Part shown: piece by piece, positions 1 through 8,784 of the stretch | How the letters are laid out: the number at the start of each line of letters is the position of its first letter | How positions within the stretch are numbered: the first letter of the stretch is position 1 | Assembly: GCA_011763485.2 (NCBI GenBank) | Contig: JAANSK020284712.1 | Location: 1-20,345, forward strand | Direction: 5' to 3' | Length of the DNA: 20,345 bases | Source of the DNA: Isoetes engelmannii | Taxonomy: Eukaryota; Streptophyta; Lycopodiopsida; Isoetales; Isoetaceae | Made by a program: the position numbers and the translations under genes | The notes under the pieces: generated by a model | Seen by the model: only the letters and a program-made list of their open reading frames with translations | Database searches by the model: none | Told to the model about the DNA's origin: nothing

Positions 1-540
1 TGAGATACTTTAAGAATGGAGACAAACGCATAATTTTAGCCAGACCTCTTCCATTAACAAAGAATACATTATCCAAGTCACATGTCCAAGTCGTTATATA
101 GAAAATCATGTTGCTTAACTGAGTTTGTTTGGAAATGTTTTAAATTCCTTGCTCAGCTTAAATATTTCACCTTGTAACCACCTTGACAACTTCAGTGAAG
201 CACCGCTGCAATGCAAAGCAAGTAGAGGTGTAGAGCAGCAATGGGTAGAAGCACTCTCATTATTTTTGAGCAATGCATACTGCAGAATGGGTTTTGGAGA
301 TCCAAAAAACCTCTTCACATCTATTGCTTCAAACTCTAATGTAAACCTGAAGTTTTGAATTCCAGGAAGTTGCATTGTCAATTATATCCAAAATCAATCA
401 TATTAGTGATTTCTACTCCACACCAGGGATAGGTTCAATATTGCATATGTTTTATACTCCAAAAAGTATTTTTTGTTTGATATGGCACCTTTTTGACGTA
501 TAATACAAAAATATGACAGAAAGAAGTCCGGCACCGGGAA
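1..540. other. Unassigned AT-rich sequence
   Basis: Short overlapping frames exist on both strands at 115-381. None shows a recognisable domain, splice context or promoter, and opposite-strand frames of similar length suggest chance. I see no repeat or RNA gene here. Confidence 0.4.
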
Positions 541-543
541 ATT

Positions 544-710
544 TTCGTGTAAGGGAAACTTCAGCTTCGCTTACACGGACCCAATTTCGCGTAAGCAAAA
601 CCTGAAGTTCGCTTACGCGAACAAAACTTTGGTTCGCTTACGCGAAATTAAGATTTCGCTTACCCGAATCAGTCTTTGCGTAAGCGAATGGTGCACTTCA
701 TTTATGCGAA
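544..710. repeat. Array of about 8 palindromic TTCGCTTACGCGAA motifs
   Basis: Copies of a 14-bp near-palindrome, TTCGCTTACGCGAA or its reverse TTCGCGTAAGCGAA, begin near 544, 566, 586, 608, 633, 655, 675 and 700. Those at 608 and 633 are exact and the others carry one to several changes. Both orientations occur. Spacing is 20-25 bp, close to two helical turns, while the spacer sequences differ, so the motif rather than a longer unit is conserved. This suggests a protein-binding array. It lies about 85 bp upstream of a TATA box. The same motif recurs at 9338-9410. Confidence 0.8.
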
Positions 711-746
711 ATGTACTTTCGTGGTTTAGTTCATTTTGTGAAGTGC
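693..746. repeat. Inverted repeat GCACTTCA / TGAAGTGC
   Basis: An 8-bp perfect stem (693-700 and 739-746) brackets the last degenerate array motif and lies between the array and the TATA box. It may belong to the same regulatory or element-end structure. Confidence 0.45.
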
Positions 747-794
747 AACAATTTTTTGCGCCCCTGTTTGGTCTTTTTTGTGCAGAATAGTACT

Positions 795-803
795 TATATA
801 TAA
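795..803 (+). promoter_or_regulatory. TATA box for the 1007-1504 gene
   Basis: TATATATAA lies about 210 bp upstream of the ATG at 1007, which allows transcription to start near 825-835 with a leader of roughly 175-180 nt. The palindromic array ends about 85 bp upstream. Confidence 0.45.
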
Positions 804-1006
804 GAAAAACTAGTTTAGACCTAGAGTTTGCCTCGAACGTTGACTATCAGGTTGAGTGAACGCACTCCTTCGGGAACGATCAGCCTTTGGGATGTTGGTT
901 TTGTGTCCTGGTTCCGATGCCGAATTTTGTGAAGTGAGATTACTCCTTCCCAGTGTTTTTTCGACCTCGGAGTCATACCCGTTTGAATCAGGTATTCCAG
1001 CCCAGC

Positions 1007-1504
1007 ATGGCAGCTACAATATTCAGAAGAAACCATGAGCCAATTTCCAGAGTTAATGCACACGCTCTAACATCTTGTTTAACAAAGGCCCGATACAGAT
1101 CTCTACAGGTGGATATGAGAAATGCCACATTGTTTGCAGATTTTGAGGGCATGGTCCATGATGATAACAAGATCATCTCGCCAGGGGGTTTCAGGCAGTG
1201 CAACTGCGTCGGCCTACGAGAGGAAGAATTGAGGAGCAAGCTCCATGAGCTTATGTTCCATGCAGCTGCCAATAGGGGTATTTTTTGGGTTAGGTCAAGA
1301 ATCGGAATGCTGAGACCGGACCAGCGTGCCTTGTTGGAGGAGCTTATTTTCTTTCATGACGAAATAGTGGAAGCTATGGCCAACTATCTTCTGTGTAGTT
1401 CTGGCCTTAGTGTTGTAGCCTTTGATGAAATGGTGCAGAAAACAGTTATCTTGGATGCACCAGATTATGTTCCAGTCTTACCACCTCCTCTTGCTGCTCA
1501 GTAA
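1007..1504 (+). CDS. Unknown 165-residue protein, single exon
   Basis: An open frame of 165 codons with no internal stop, in a region where neighbouring genes are all broken. The ATG at 1007 is preferred over the longer GTG-led frame from 953 because it has A at -3 and G at +4. A TATA box lies upstream, and an AATAAA at 1595 lies about 90 bp after the stop. I recognise no family. The N-terminus is basic (ATIFRRNHEP). The middle carries FADFEGMVHDD and a short Cys pair (CNC). The second half looks helical, with charged and leucine-rich stretches around residues 70-120 (REEELRSKLHELMF). The end is proline-rich (VPVLPPPLAAQ). No signal peptide or membrane span is evident. It could be a lineage-specific gene, a gene carried by a mobile element, or a chance frame; the length and flanking signals favour a real gene. 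Confidence 0.5.
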   Translation: MAATIFRRNHEPISRVNAHALTSCLTKARYRSLQVDMRNATLFADFEGMVHDDNKIISPGGFRQCNCVGLREEELRSKLHELMFHAAANRGIFWVRSRIGMLRPDQRALLEELIFFHDEIVEAMANYLLCSSGLSVVAFDEMVQKTVILDAPDYVPVLPPPLAAQ

Positions 1505-1594
1505 AATATAGGCCTAGATTTTGGATGTACAGTTCTACAGATTCAAAGCTTTATAAAAGCTAAATTTTGTAATCTAGTACTTTTTTATGATATA

Positions 1595-1600
1595 AATAAA
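1595..1600 (+). promoter_or_regulatory. Possible polyadenylation signal AATAAA
   Basis: AATAAA within TATAAATAAATA, about 90 bp after the stop at 1504. The site is plausible, but such sequences are common in AT-rich DNA. Confidence 0.35.
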
Positions 1601-1999
1601 TATTTCGGACAGAAAGTGCAATTCTTTTATCTGAATGTGAAACTTTTAGGATCACGTATTTCTGTCATTCTTCATGTACCGTTACAACACACACGGTAAC
1701 TATACAAGAATGTTCTTGTAATGTCATGTTCTAATATGCTCACACATTAAATATTACTTGAAGTCAACAACACAAATCCACATGCAGCATAGAGTACACC
1801 ACAAACACTGAGCACTCCAATGGACCACCACACTAAGCACCACAAATTAAAAAACTGACCACAAGATGGGATCAAACCCCCATTATCCCACAAATTGACT
1901 TGCAATTTCAGATTCCTGAAACACAAAATTCACATAAAATAGAATGCAAAACATGCTTCAAATTTATAACAACTTTTCATATGAGAGCTGCATGCGACC
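1601..1999. other. Unassigned intergenic DNA
   Basis: AT-rich sequence with runs such as ACAACACACACGG and CACCACA. No coding frame, RNA gene or clear repeat was found before the MITE. Confidence 0.4.
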
Positions 2000-2320
2000 G
2001 GGTGAGAGCATGCTAGGGTGTACCAGTTTTTGTATCTATTGGGGGCCCAGAAACTACCCAGAAAAGTACCTAATCACTGGGTACTTTGACGGCTTGATAA
2101 GTCTTATTAAACATGGAGTTTGAACCTGAGTGCAGTCTTTCTTGATTCTATTATCAACATTTTGATCTTAAGTTGAGGACTAATGTGTTTTTGATTTGTA
2201 TTTCCAAATTTTGAATTGCTTATGATAAAAAGAAAAACAGTAAAATACTCGGCAGTGAAATACTCTGAGTATGTACTTTAGGATGTGCCAAAAGTGGTAC
2301 ACCCTAGCATGCTCTTACCC
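2000..2320. mobile_element. MITE with TIRs of about 35 bp
   Basis: The left end reads GGGTGAGAGCATGCTAGGGT and continues GTACCAGTTTT. The reverse complement of the right end reads GGGTAAGAGCATGCTAGGGT and continues GTACCACTTTT, so the two arms differ at about two of the first 31 positions. The element is about 321 bp long and non-coding. GACC flanks both sides (1996-1999 and 2321-2324), consistent with a 4-bp target duplication, although four matching bases could be chance. No transposase is present, so it would depend on an autonomous partner. I cannot assign a superfamily. Confidence 0.75.
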
Positions 2321-2408
2321 GACCCTCTTGCCTTAAACACAAAGTGGAGTCTTCCATAGCTCTATAATGTTGCTCCATACCTGCATTGCTGCCACTAGAG
2401 AAAACCTA

Positions 2409-2462
2409 TGAAGCATGGGGATTTGAACCCCACCGACATGGATTCGGTACCAGAATGCTTCA
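2409..2462 (-). ncRNA. tRNA-like remnant lacking D and anticodon arms
   Basis: On the minus strand TGAAGCA (2456-2462) pairs perfectly with TGCTTCA (2409-2415), like an acceptor stem. The sequence next to the 3' half reads TGGGGTTCAAATCCCCA, a perfect 5-bp T-arm with a 7-nt T-loop. Only 23 nt separate the 5' acceptor half from the T-arm, too few for D and anticodon arms. It could be a truncated tRNA gene, a SINE-derived fragment, or a coincidental hairpin. Confidence 0.3.
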
Positions 2463-2542
2463 CCTTGCATAATGCAAAACCCCAAAGGGCCCTACATTAT
2501 ACCAGGGGCTAATTTCATGCAAATGAACAAGCAATCAAATGC

Positions 2543-3007
2543 CCCTGTCTAACATTTTGGGAAGTTAATTCTCACATCCTTTGTGTTTGGAGAGACTCTA
2601 GTGATCTCAATCCAAGAAATTTAAATCTTTTCTATCTGTTCATCTGGAATTGCATCGAATCTCTTAGCTCTCTTACAAGAAACCCATTTCTCACCATTGT
2701 AATCTATCGTAGCCCGCTTGCTTTTTTTCTTCTGCAGGTTTCTTGGATGAGCACCTAATACCTTCCCAATCTCCCTCCGGCTGATTTCGTCACTTGTTTG
2801 TAAATTTGCACAGATTGATACAAACATAGCAAGAGCGCTATTCTTGGCTGCTAGACAGTCATTGCTGCTAAAGAGCTTTGCAGTTTGCATATAGCCCCGA
2901 ATGCTCCTCATGACATTGCTCTTCGCTTCCAAAACCATTAATTCTTCACCTATAAGATTTTTCAATGTTTTATCCCTCAAAAAATCAAGTAAAATCTGTT
3001 TCTTCAT
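2543..3007 (-). pseudogene. Fragment of a transposon-like protein with possible HTH
   Basis: The frame starts at an ATG with A at -3 (3007) and runs 128 codons to a TAA at 2621-2623. It then continues in the same frame for about 26 codons, including TRVSPNTKDVRI, until a second stop near 2543. The N-terminal half is helical (MKKQILLDFLRDKTLKNLIG). Residues about 75-100 (SRREIGKVLGAHPRNLQKKK) resemble a helix-turn-helix followed by a basic patch. The VSPNxKDV block after the stop matches, from memory, an uncharacterised repetitive family of transposon-like proteins in seedless plants; I could not verify this. The downstream catalytic part is missing. It is probably a dead N-terminal fragment, and the in-frame stop shows decay. 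Confidence 0.5.
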
Positions 3008-3119
3008 GCTGTCCTCAATTATGTTGGTTTATCTTGAAAAGAAGCCAATAAATTAATGCTTGTACTTCTTGGTGAAACAGAGCTATGCCTCCAACAGCTC
3101 ACGTGGAAAGTGAGAAGAG

Positions 3120-3680
3120 CCATCGGTTGCACCAAGGAGCTTCAAAGTAAAGGCGCCGTGAATTTCCAACCTTTGCTTCCACGCCTGTACGGACGATGGT
3201 GCTTAGTATTAGTAACCGAGCGGCACTGCGTGAATAGGTGAGGAAAGAAAGACTGGGAACTCACGGTGCCTGTACTCATCCGCCACCCTTCTTAGCACTA
3301 AGGCACTTCAGAGTGAAAGGCTCGTTCAGTCCCTACACATACGCCACTGTTGGGTAGCACCAAGGAACTTCAGAGTGGAAGAATCGTGCATTGTCATCCC
3401 TTACTTACACCCCTCTTTGAACAATAGAGCTCAGTCAGCAACTAAGCTATACTGCCCAGAGAGGAATATAAAAATGATGGCAATGCACGATGCACCTACT
3501 CACGGTGCCTATACTCATTCGCCACCCTTCTTAGCACTAAGGTACTTTAGAGTGGAATGGCTCGTTCATTCCCAACCCTGGCCTATACCCCTCTTTGAAC
3601 AATGGGGTTCAAGTATAGTAACTAAGCTACATTGCCAAGAGAGAAATATAGGAAAAGATGGTAATGCATGATGCTACTAC
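3120..3680. repeat. Degenerate satellite, blocks repeating at about 177 and 239 bp
   Basis: The phrase GCACTAAGG.ACTT.AGAGTGGAA recurs with changes near 3129, 3293, 3357 and 3534. A longer block starting ACTCACGGTGCCT is repeated at 3259 and 3498 (239 bp apart). AGTGGAA....ACCCCTCTTTGAACAAT is repeated at 3374 and 3551 (177 bp apart). The array looks like nested duplications of a shorter unit. Weak similarity continues into 4120-4300 (TTAGCTACATTG; TTAGAGTCAATC). The small open frames inside it are by-products. Confidence 0.65.
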
Positions 3681-4409
3681 TCTTTCGCCCAAGTACATCT
3701 GGTGGCTCAATCTAGTTTGACCGTGGAGCTCACATGGGAACATATCTACATGGTTAATGTTATGATATGGTTTGGGGAACCGCGTGGAGCCACTAAGCAG
3801 ACATTGTCCGTGGCCAACAAATTAGAGTGTTAGAAAATCTTGTTGCCTTCATATGCAACCTACCTCCATTAATCTTGAAGGTGAAAAATCCCCCAAATTC
3901 AAGTCAAAATGCTGCAAAAGGGTGCCCATCAACAGCAGTAGTTAGGCGTTCACATGGTTGACACTTACTGTGGATGGAGAACTCTTTGCCTCAATCTGAC
4001 TCGGAACTAGGGGATGTTCTCAACCCCAATGTTATTGCGGTAGCTTGCATAGGTTGGATTGTCCCCACCTTTAGAAGGAACGAGTTATGCTCCGCCTCAT
4101 CTATGGTGCCTCTTCGTGTCATGTAGCAAAGCAATTAACTTAGCTACATTGACCCAAAGAGGCAGCCGAACTGGGGTGGAACAAAGCTCGCTCTTTCTAA
4201 AGAAGGCAACAAGAGTTCCGAGCACTATGAATTGTATGCCATGGACAACATCAAACCTAGTTAGTCGACACGTTTCCTTGGTGCCCACTTTCTGGCATTT
4301 TAGAGTCAATCACAATCTTGATTGTAGCAACATTCTTATTCTATAAAGTCAACAGTCTTAATGGTCCAAATCCGAGTATTCGCAAAATATTGTCCACAAA
4401 GCATTTACA
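3681..4409. other. Unassigned; diverged satellite copies likely
   Basis: No supported gene. A 95-codon plus-strand frame at 4059-4346 overlaps a minus-strand frame and shows no domain. Fragments of the preceding satellite can be matched around 4130-4160 and 4280-4310. Confidence 0.35.
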
Positions 4410-5895
4410 TCACCATTCAAATAGATCGTTGGTATGTTCACTAGCCAAATAGAAAGTCATCCACCTTGAAACATCGTTCACCCAATCATCTGGTTGCACC
4501 AGAACGACGTTTGGATCTTTGTCACCGTCGGGCCATGGAGTCGGAGGCAGGTACTGATTAATGTCAATCATTTCTTCGCCTTGCCGGGGATCCTCAACAC
4601 CCCTCCAAAGGTCCGTCTCACGCTGGTTTCGAAAAGTATGCATGAATCCATCCCTTTTGCGAGCGATCAGATCCGATAGTGGAGGCATGCGGTCGTGCAT
4701 ATTTAGCATGGCATACTGAAGCTCGGGTATTAATATACCCATCACTGGCTGGGCATAACCTATTGCTCAACATCCAATCTAGCAAATACCACAGATGCAA
4801 TCAATGTCCGCATCCAAGTGTATACCAGCCAACTTGAGTTAGTTTTTAGCCACACAGTGCACAATCTCTATGGTCCTCATTCCTTAACTCCTCCCACTGG
4901 CTGTCGTACAGGTATTCACATGAGAAGTGTGAATGGCTTTGTTCCTTTGAAACTCTGAGCAGGTCGGAGTTCAAAGCCTTGGTCAAATTGTGCATGTGCT
5001 CGTTATCAACCCTCAGGACATCATTTTCTCTAACCAGTGCTGCCAACTGATTCTTCCCGTCTGCTAGCTCTGCAGCCATCTGGTCATAAGCACCCGCCCA
5101 ATCTTTCAGACGCACAAGCTCCTCCGAAAGTATCATGTTGCGGGTTCTCTCGATCTCCAGCTGTGCTCTAAGATTCTCCTCTTCAAAACTGCACTTTCCG
5201 AAGAAACCCCCGCCACTTCCAGGAGTTTGATAGCATTTTCGACCAGGTATGTGATGGTAATTGGTTCATCACCCGCTGCACTCTCAGAATCACCCACTGC
5301 CTTAACCCGCTTACTGCTGCCACTGCCACTTCCTTGCCTCCACTTCCTGCTCGTGTAATTGACGGGCACATCCTTCATCAACCGTAATAAACTTGCTCGC
5401 GAATGTCATGCTGAACTCATGGTTCTTCACCACGTTGCCCTTCACCTAAATCCACCTCTCCAAGGCACGTGCTCGCACCTCGGAAAACTTGCATTCGTGC
5501 GGTTTGTACTTGCCTACTATTTTTGGAGGCCAATCTGCCTTCCATTGTCTGACGTCTAGATCTGCTTCTATCTCTACTGCATCTGCCCCTGCAGGGCAAG
5601 CGCCTGGGCCATGCTCACAGGCAGCATTCCAGAGTTCCATGATTGTAGCACCATCTTTCCTGGCAACTTCATGCATTGCTCTCAGTCTCAAGAGCCTTTT
5701 TAAACGCCGCTCGTTAGCTTTGGCGTGTTCTGTTGCTCTCTCCACTCGTTTTGCTCTGACCGCCTCCAACGTAGGGAGGGTGAGAATTACAAAGCTGTCG
5801 CTAACATTCAAATTTGAGGGCACGGAGAACACGCCCCCCTGCCCGTCATCATCGATGCCTTCTCTTTGGCGAGATGTGATTGGCTGTTGCGACAT
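4410..5895 (-). pseudogene. Broken gene for a basic, coiled-coil protein of unknown function
   Basis: Consecutive minus-strand blocks read as one protein interrupted by a stop and frame changes. Block 1 (5895-5446, 149 codons, from MSQQPITSRQ) has a basic helical stretch rich in Arg and Glu (residues about 57-85) and a Trp-rich segment near WKADWPPKIVGKYKPHE. After a TAG the same frame continues to about 5325. Block 2 (another frame, ending at 5133) holds a Ser/Gly linker and SKRVKAVGDSES. Block 3 (about 5230-4846) is a likely coiled coil (EEENLRAQLEIER; LAALVRENDVLRVDNEH) ending with CALCG. Block 4 (4745-4410) carries MHDRMPPLSDLIARKRDGF and a Trp-rich acidic end. The breaks could include unrecognised introns, but I saw no convincing GT-AG pairs that restore phase throughout. 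It lies downstream of the kinase-like gene on the same strand. Function unknown. Confidence 0.45.
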
Positions 5896-5944
5896 ATTGT
5901 GTATATACTGTGTTCTTTGTTCAGTTCTTTGCGTTCAAGCAATA

Positions 5945-6010
5945 TGTTAACTACGCAAAGTAAAGAAACAATCTCAATGTTAACTGTGCAAAATAAAGAA
6001 ACAGTCACAT
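5945..6010. repeat. Two-copy 33-bp tandem repeat
   Basis: TGTTAACTACGCAAAGTAAA at 5945 is repeated as TGTTAACTGTGCAAAATAAA at 5978, with matching sequence after it. It lies just upstream of the start of the coiled-coil gene (minus strand). Confidence 0.7.
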
Positions 6011-6060
6011 AAACAAGCTGCAATACAGAAGAAAACCATGCGCTACAAAACTGAATAAAA

Positions 6061-6262
6061 AAATCACAAGAAAAGGCTCAAATAGGTTTATATTGTAATG
6101 TTCAATTTAGGGTTTTAAAGAAATGAATCAATTTTTTTCACATTTATCATGGCGAATCAAAAAATCACAAGACGAGGCTCAAATAGGTTTACATTGTAAT
6201 ATTCTATTTAGGGTTTTTAAGAAATGAATAAATTTTTTTCACATTTATTATGGTATATATCA
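6061..6262. repeat. Two-copy 101-bp tandem repeat
   Basis: The unit starting AAATCACAAGAAAAGGCTCA at 6061 recurs at 6162 as AAATCACAAGACGAGGCTCA. Both contain GGTTTA.ATTGTAAT.TTC and an ATTTTTTTCACATTTAT tract. The copies are roughly 90% identical. Confidence 0.85.
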
Positions 6263-6343
6263 AAGCTCAATAGCTCAATCAAATCAAATGTATCTATTAT
6301 GGTATACATGGAAGCTCAATATCTCAATCAAATCTAATGTATC
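6246..6343. repeat. Two-copy 49-bp tandem repeat
   Basis: The unit starting TATTATGGTATA at 6246 recurs at 6295; both end in AATCAAATC.AATGTATC. The second copy overlaps the last codons of the kinase-like frame, so the C-terminus of that protein as read here is repeat-derived. Confidence 0.8.
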
Positions 6344-8046
6344 TAGCACATGCAGGCTACGCGTGACTTGGTCCAGCTTGGTCAGCATCCTCCGCACCCT
6401 GACCCACTTGAGGAATCCAATCAGATTCCGTTTGAGGCCGTGTGCAACGTACTGGAGAGCAACCCCAAGAGGTCCGCGTGGTGTCAAGTAGCAGTTCAGA
6501 TCAAGTTTGCAGTTCTTGTCACTTATCGGAGATTCGGCACAGTGCTTCAAATAATCGCACATGTTCCAAAACCTCCGAGTTTCTTCAGCGCTGCCCATAG
6601 ACTCCAAGAAGGAGTGCTTACGACTAAAATCAGCCAGATACCACACAAAGTAAGCTGCCCCTAGAAGGTCAAAGTCAAGACGTGCAGCGACCGTACGTCT
6701 TCCATCCCTGTTAGGACCAAAAAATAAGTCATCGTGCATATATGGGAAATGGAGCCGTTCATTCTCGATTGCTCTCTGGCCCGGGCCATCCAAACCTTTG
6801 TATGCAGCTCTCTTCACTTCCACTGGCTCACCTATCAGCCTTTCTTCACCCCAATCACAAATGCCAATATATACAACTTGGGCATCCTTTCACTTTTCCA
6901 TAGTCAAAATGAAGCAAGACATTGCCTGGATGCAAGTCCATGTGTAGATGGTTCACTTTATACAGCTTAAGCAAGCCGCTTAAAAACGGCATAGCTAAAT
7001 CACCAACTCTTCTTGCAACGAATAACTTTTTCTTCTGGCGTTCCACAAGCTTAGAAATATGAACTTCAACATGAGGATTACACCCCAATCTTTTGAACGC
7101 GTGTCTCGCGAACTCATTATATCCATGCTTCACAAAAAGGGATGCACAAGAACCCCCGTTCTTGTGCAGTCATGTGGTGCGACCAATGCAGCGTATAATA
7201 GAACCGTGTCTAACCTGCATCTGCGACTCCCTCATGTTCTTCATCATAGCCTTCACTATCTTTTTGGCGCTTGCAGTACCTAGACGCACATCCTCATTCT
7301 GAAACTTTACACAGTAGGGCTCGTCCTTAAGAAAACTAGAGCCCAAGATGTGGCATTTGTAGACGGTCCCATACGTTCCAGACCCAATCCTTGTTCTATC
7401 AACAATCTGAGAGGAATCTACCATTGCAAACGAGGTAGTTTTGGCGTCCACCCTTTTATTTCTTTCCCATTCCTTCTCAGTCTCACCTGGATAGGCTCTA
7501 ATGGTCTGTGCCAATACTTTCTTCACCCAGGTGAGGGGGTTGATGGATCTCCTTTCGTTGCTTTCGGTTGATTCAGGTTGTATGGCATGCAACCGCTTTC
7601 TTCTTCAAATCCTTCCTCAAGCAATAGCTTGTCGTATTTGCCACGACAATAATCAGGTTTCCCGTCGTGCGGGCAACATTGCCATCTATCTACTGATACC
7701 TATCTGTATCACCCTTCTCAGGCTCTAGCGTTATCATTCGATGACCAATAAGCCCCTCTCCGCGTCTTTCATGAGATCACAGTGGAAGTCTAACCACCCT
7801 TCATCAGTGGCAGTGATTGTCTCCAGTTCGGAAGGAGTGGCAGCACAAAGGCGCCGATAAAGCCAATCCCTCAAAGGGCCTCTTAATGATTGCCATGTGT
7901 GTTGTGGTCTTGATCTCTTCCTTTGCGGTGCAATAGTGGGGCTCAGCTTCTGGGTTGCCATGTGGCACTACCTCTAGCCTAGGTCCTACCTCTTGCGGAT
8001 GGGCCACTGCCTCTAGCTTAGGTGCTTCTACCTCTTGTGGATTCAT
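6284..8046 (-). pseudogene. Divergent protein kinase gene, broken
   Basis: Kinase hallmarks lie in order on the minus strand. A glycine-rich loop GSGTYGTVYK is at 7356-7385. A YCVKF lysine is at 7305-7307. The catalytic loop HMDLHPGN is at 6921-6944. IGICDWG replaces the usual DFG, at 6848-6856. An Asp/Gly helix (DFDLLGAAYFVWYLADF) follows. The catalytic Asp and metal-binding Asn are present, but HRD reads HMD. A possible N-terminal region starts at ATG 8046 (MNPQEVEAP) and includes a Cys/His patch (CCPHDGKPDYC) near 7650-7680. Breaks: an in-frame TGA at 7170-7172, a frame change between the catalytic loop and DWG, and stops plus frame changes upstream of 7592. Unrecognised short introns could explain some breaks, but not simply the TGA. 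The substrate is unknown. It lies upstream of the coiled-coil gene, separated by tandem repeats. Confidence 0.65.
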
Positions 8047-8784
8047 GGTGGTTCTATATAACTGTCTAACTAGCAGCAACACTGAACTCTAGCAGTCATC
8101 AAACAACAACAATACCTAAAGGCATGGGAACAAAAAATAACCCCAACTTTAGTGATTGTCGATGTCGAACCATAAACTAAAGCACTTTCTCTACTGAATA
8201 AAGGGGCTCTATAAGATTCAAGCTAGCCACTAGGTTTCAGGTTACACGATTCAAGGCAAACTTAGACATGAACTTTTCTCATTCAATGGGACAGTGTGAT
8301 CTGACCCAGCTACTGACTCCACGCGAAAGCTCTCTTAGATGTTGGCAAAGTTAACACAGGTGCACTTGACTGGGGTCATGCTTTTCAAAGACAAGCCCCA
8401 AGCGAATATACTTGATAAAATATACGCCAATCCCAGTGAGAGTGCTGGACTTTCGTCAACCGCACCATCGAGAACTAGGGTATATTCTACTAATATATCC
8501 TCTTGGCCTTCGCCGAGTGTCCAGCACCCACCTTTCAACACCGCGTGACTAAAGCCAACAGCGGCAAGGCAAGATCTATACAACTCGAAGAAAGGCAAAC
8601 CCTAGCTATCCTCGGCATTGGGAATGACGCCCACCGTCGGTATAGCATGTTTAAACCGTGGTACACCCCGGCAAGAGAAATGTCCTCGGCCTCGGAATCG
8701 CCGAAACAACTATTTACACTAAATCTCTTTTGGTTCTACTCCCTACCAATATGATGTTGTCGAAAAAAGGAAAGGCAATTCCTT
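8047..8784. other. Unassigned; no supported gene
   Basis: Minus-strand (8335-8598, 87 codons) and plus-strand frames overlap each other, and none has a recognisable domain. A GC-richer patch near 8620-8705 (CACCCCGGCAAGAG, CTCGGCCTCGG) may be an old repeat fragment. Much of this could be the upstream region of the kinase-like gene. Confidence 0.35.

Noticed and set aside
115-381. Opposed frames of 77 and 88 codons near the left edge
   Set aside because: They mirror each other, have no domain, and no promoter or splice context supports either one.
988-1272. Minus-strand 94-codon frame
   Set aside because: It is a shadow of the intact plus-strand gene at 1007-1504.
3375-3671. 98-codon plus-strand frame
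   Set aside because: It lies wholly in the degenerate satellite, and its repeated peptide pieces follow the DNA repeat.
5489-5950. 153-codon plus-strand frame
   Set aside because: It is antisense to the coiled-coil gene. The Ser/Ala/Leu-rich composition is what the reverse strand of a Glu/Arg-rich gene gives.
8335-8598. 87-codon minus-strand frame as a possible retroelement protein
   Set aside because: No motif of protease, RT, RNase H or integrase can be found, and an overlapping plus-strand frame is equally long.
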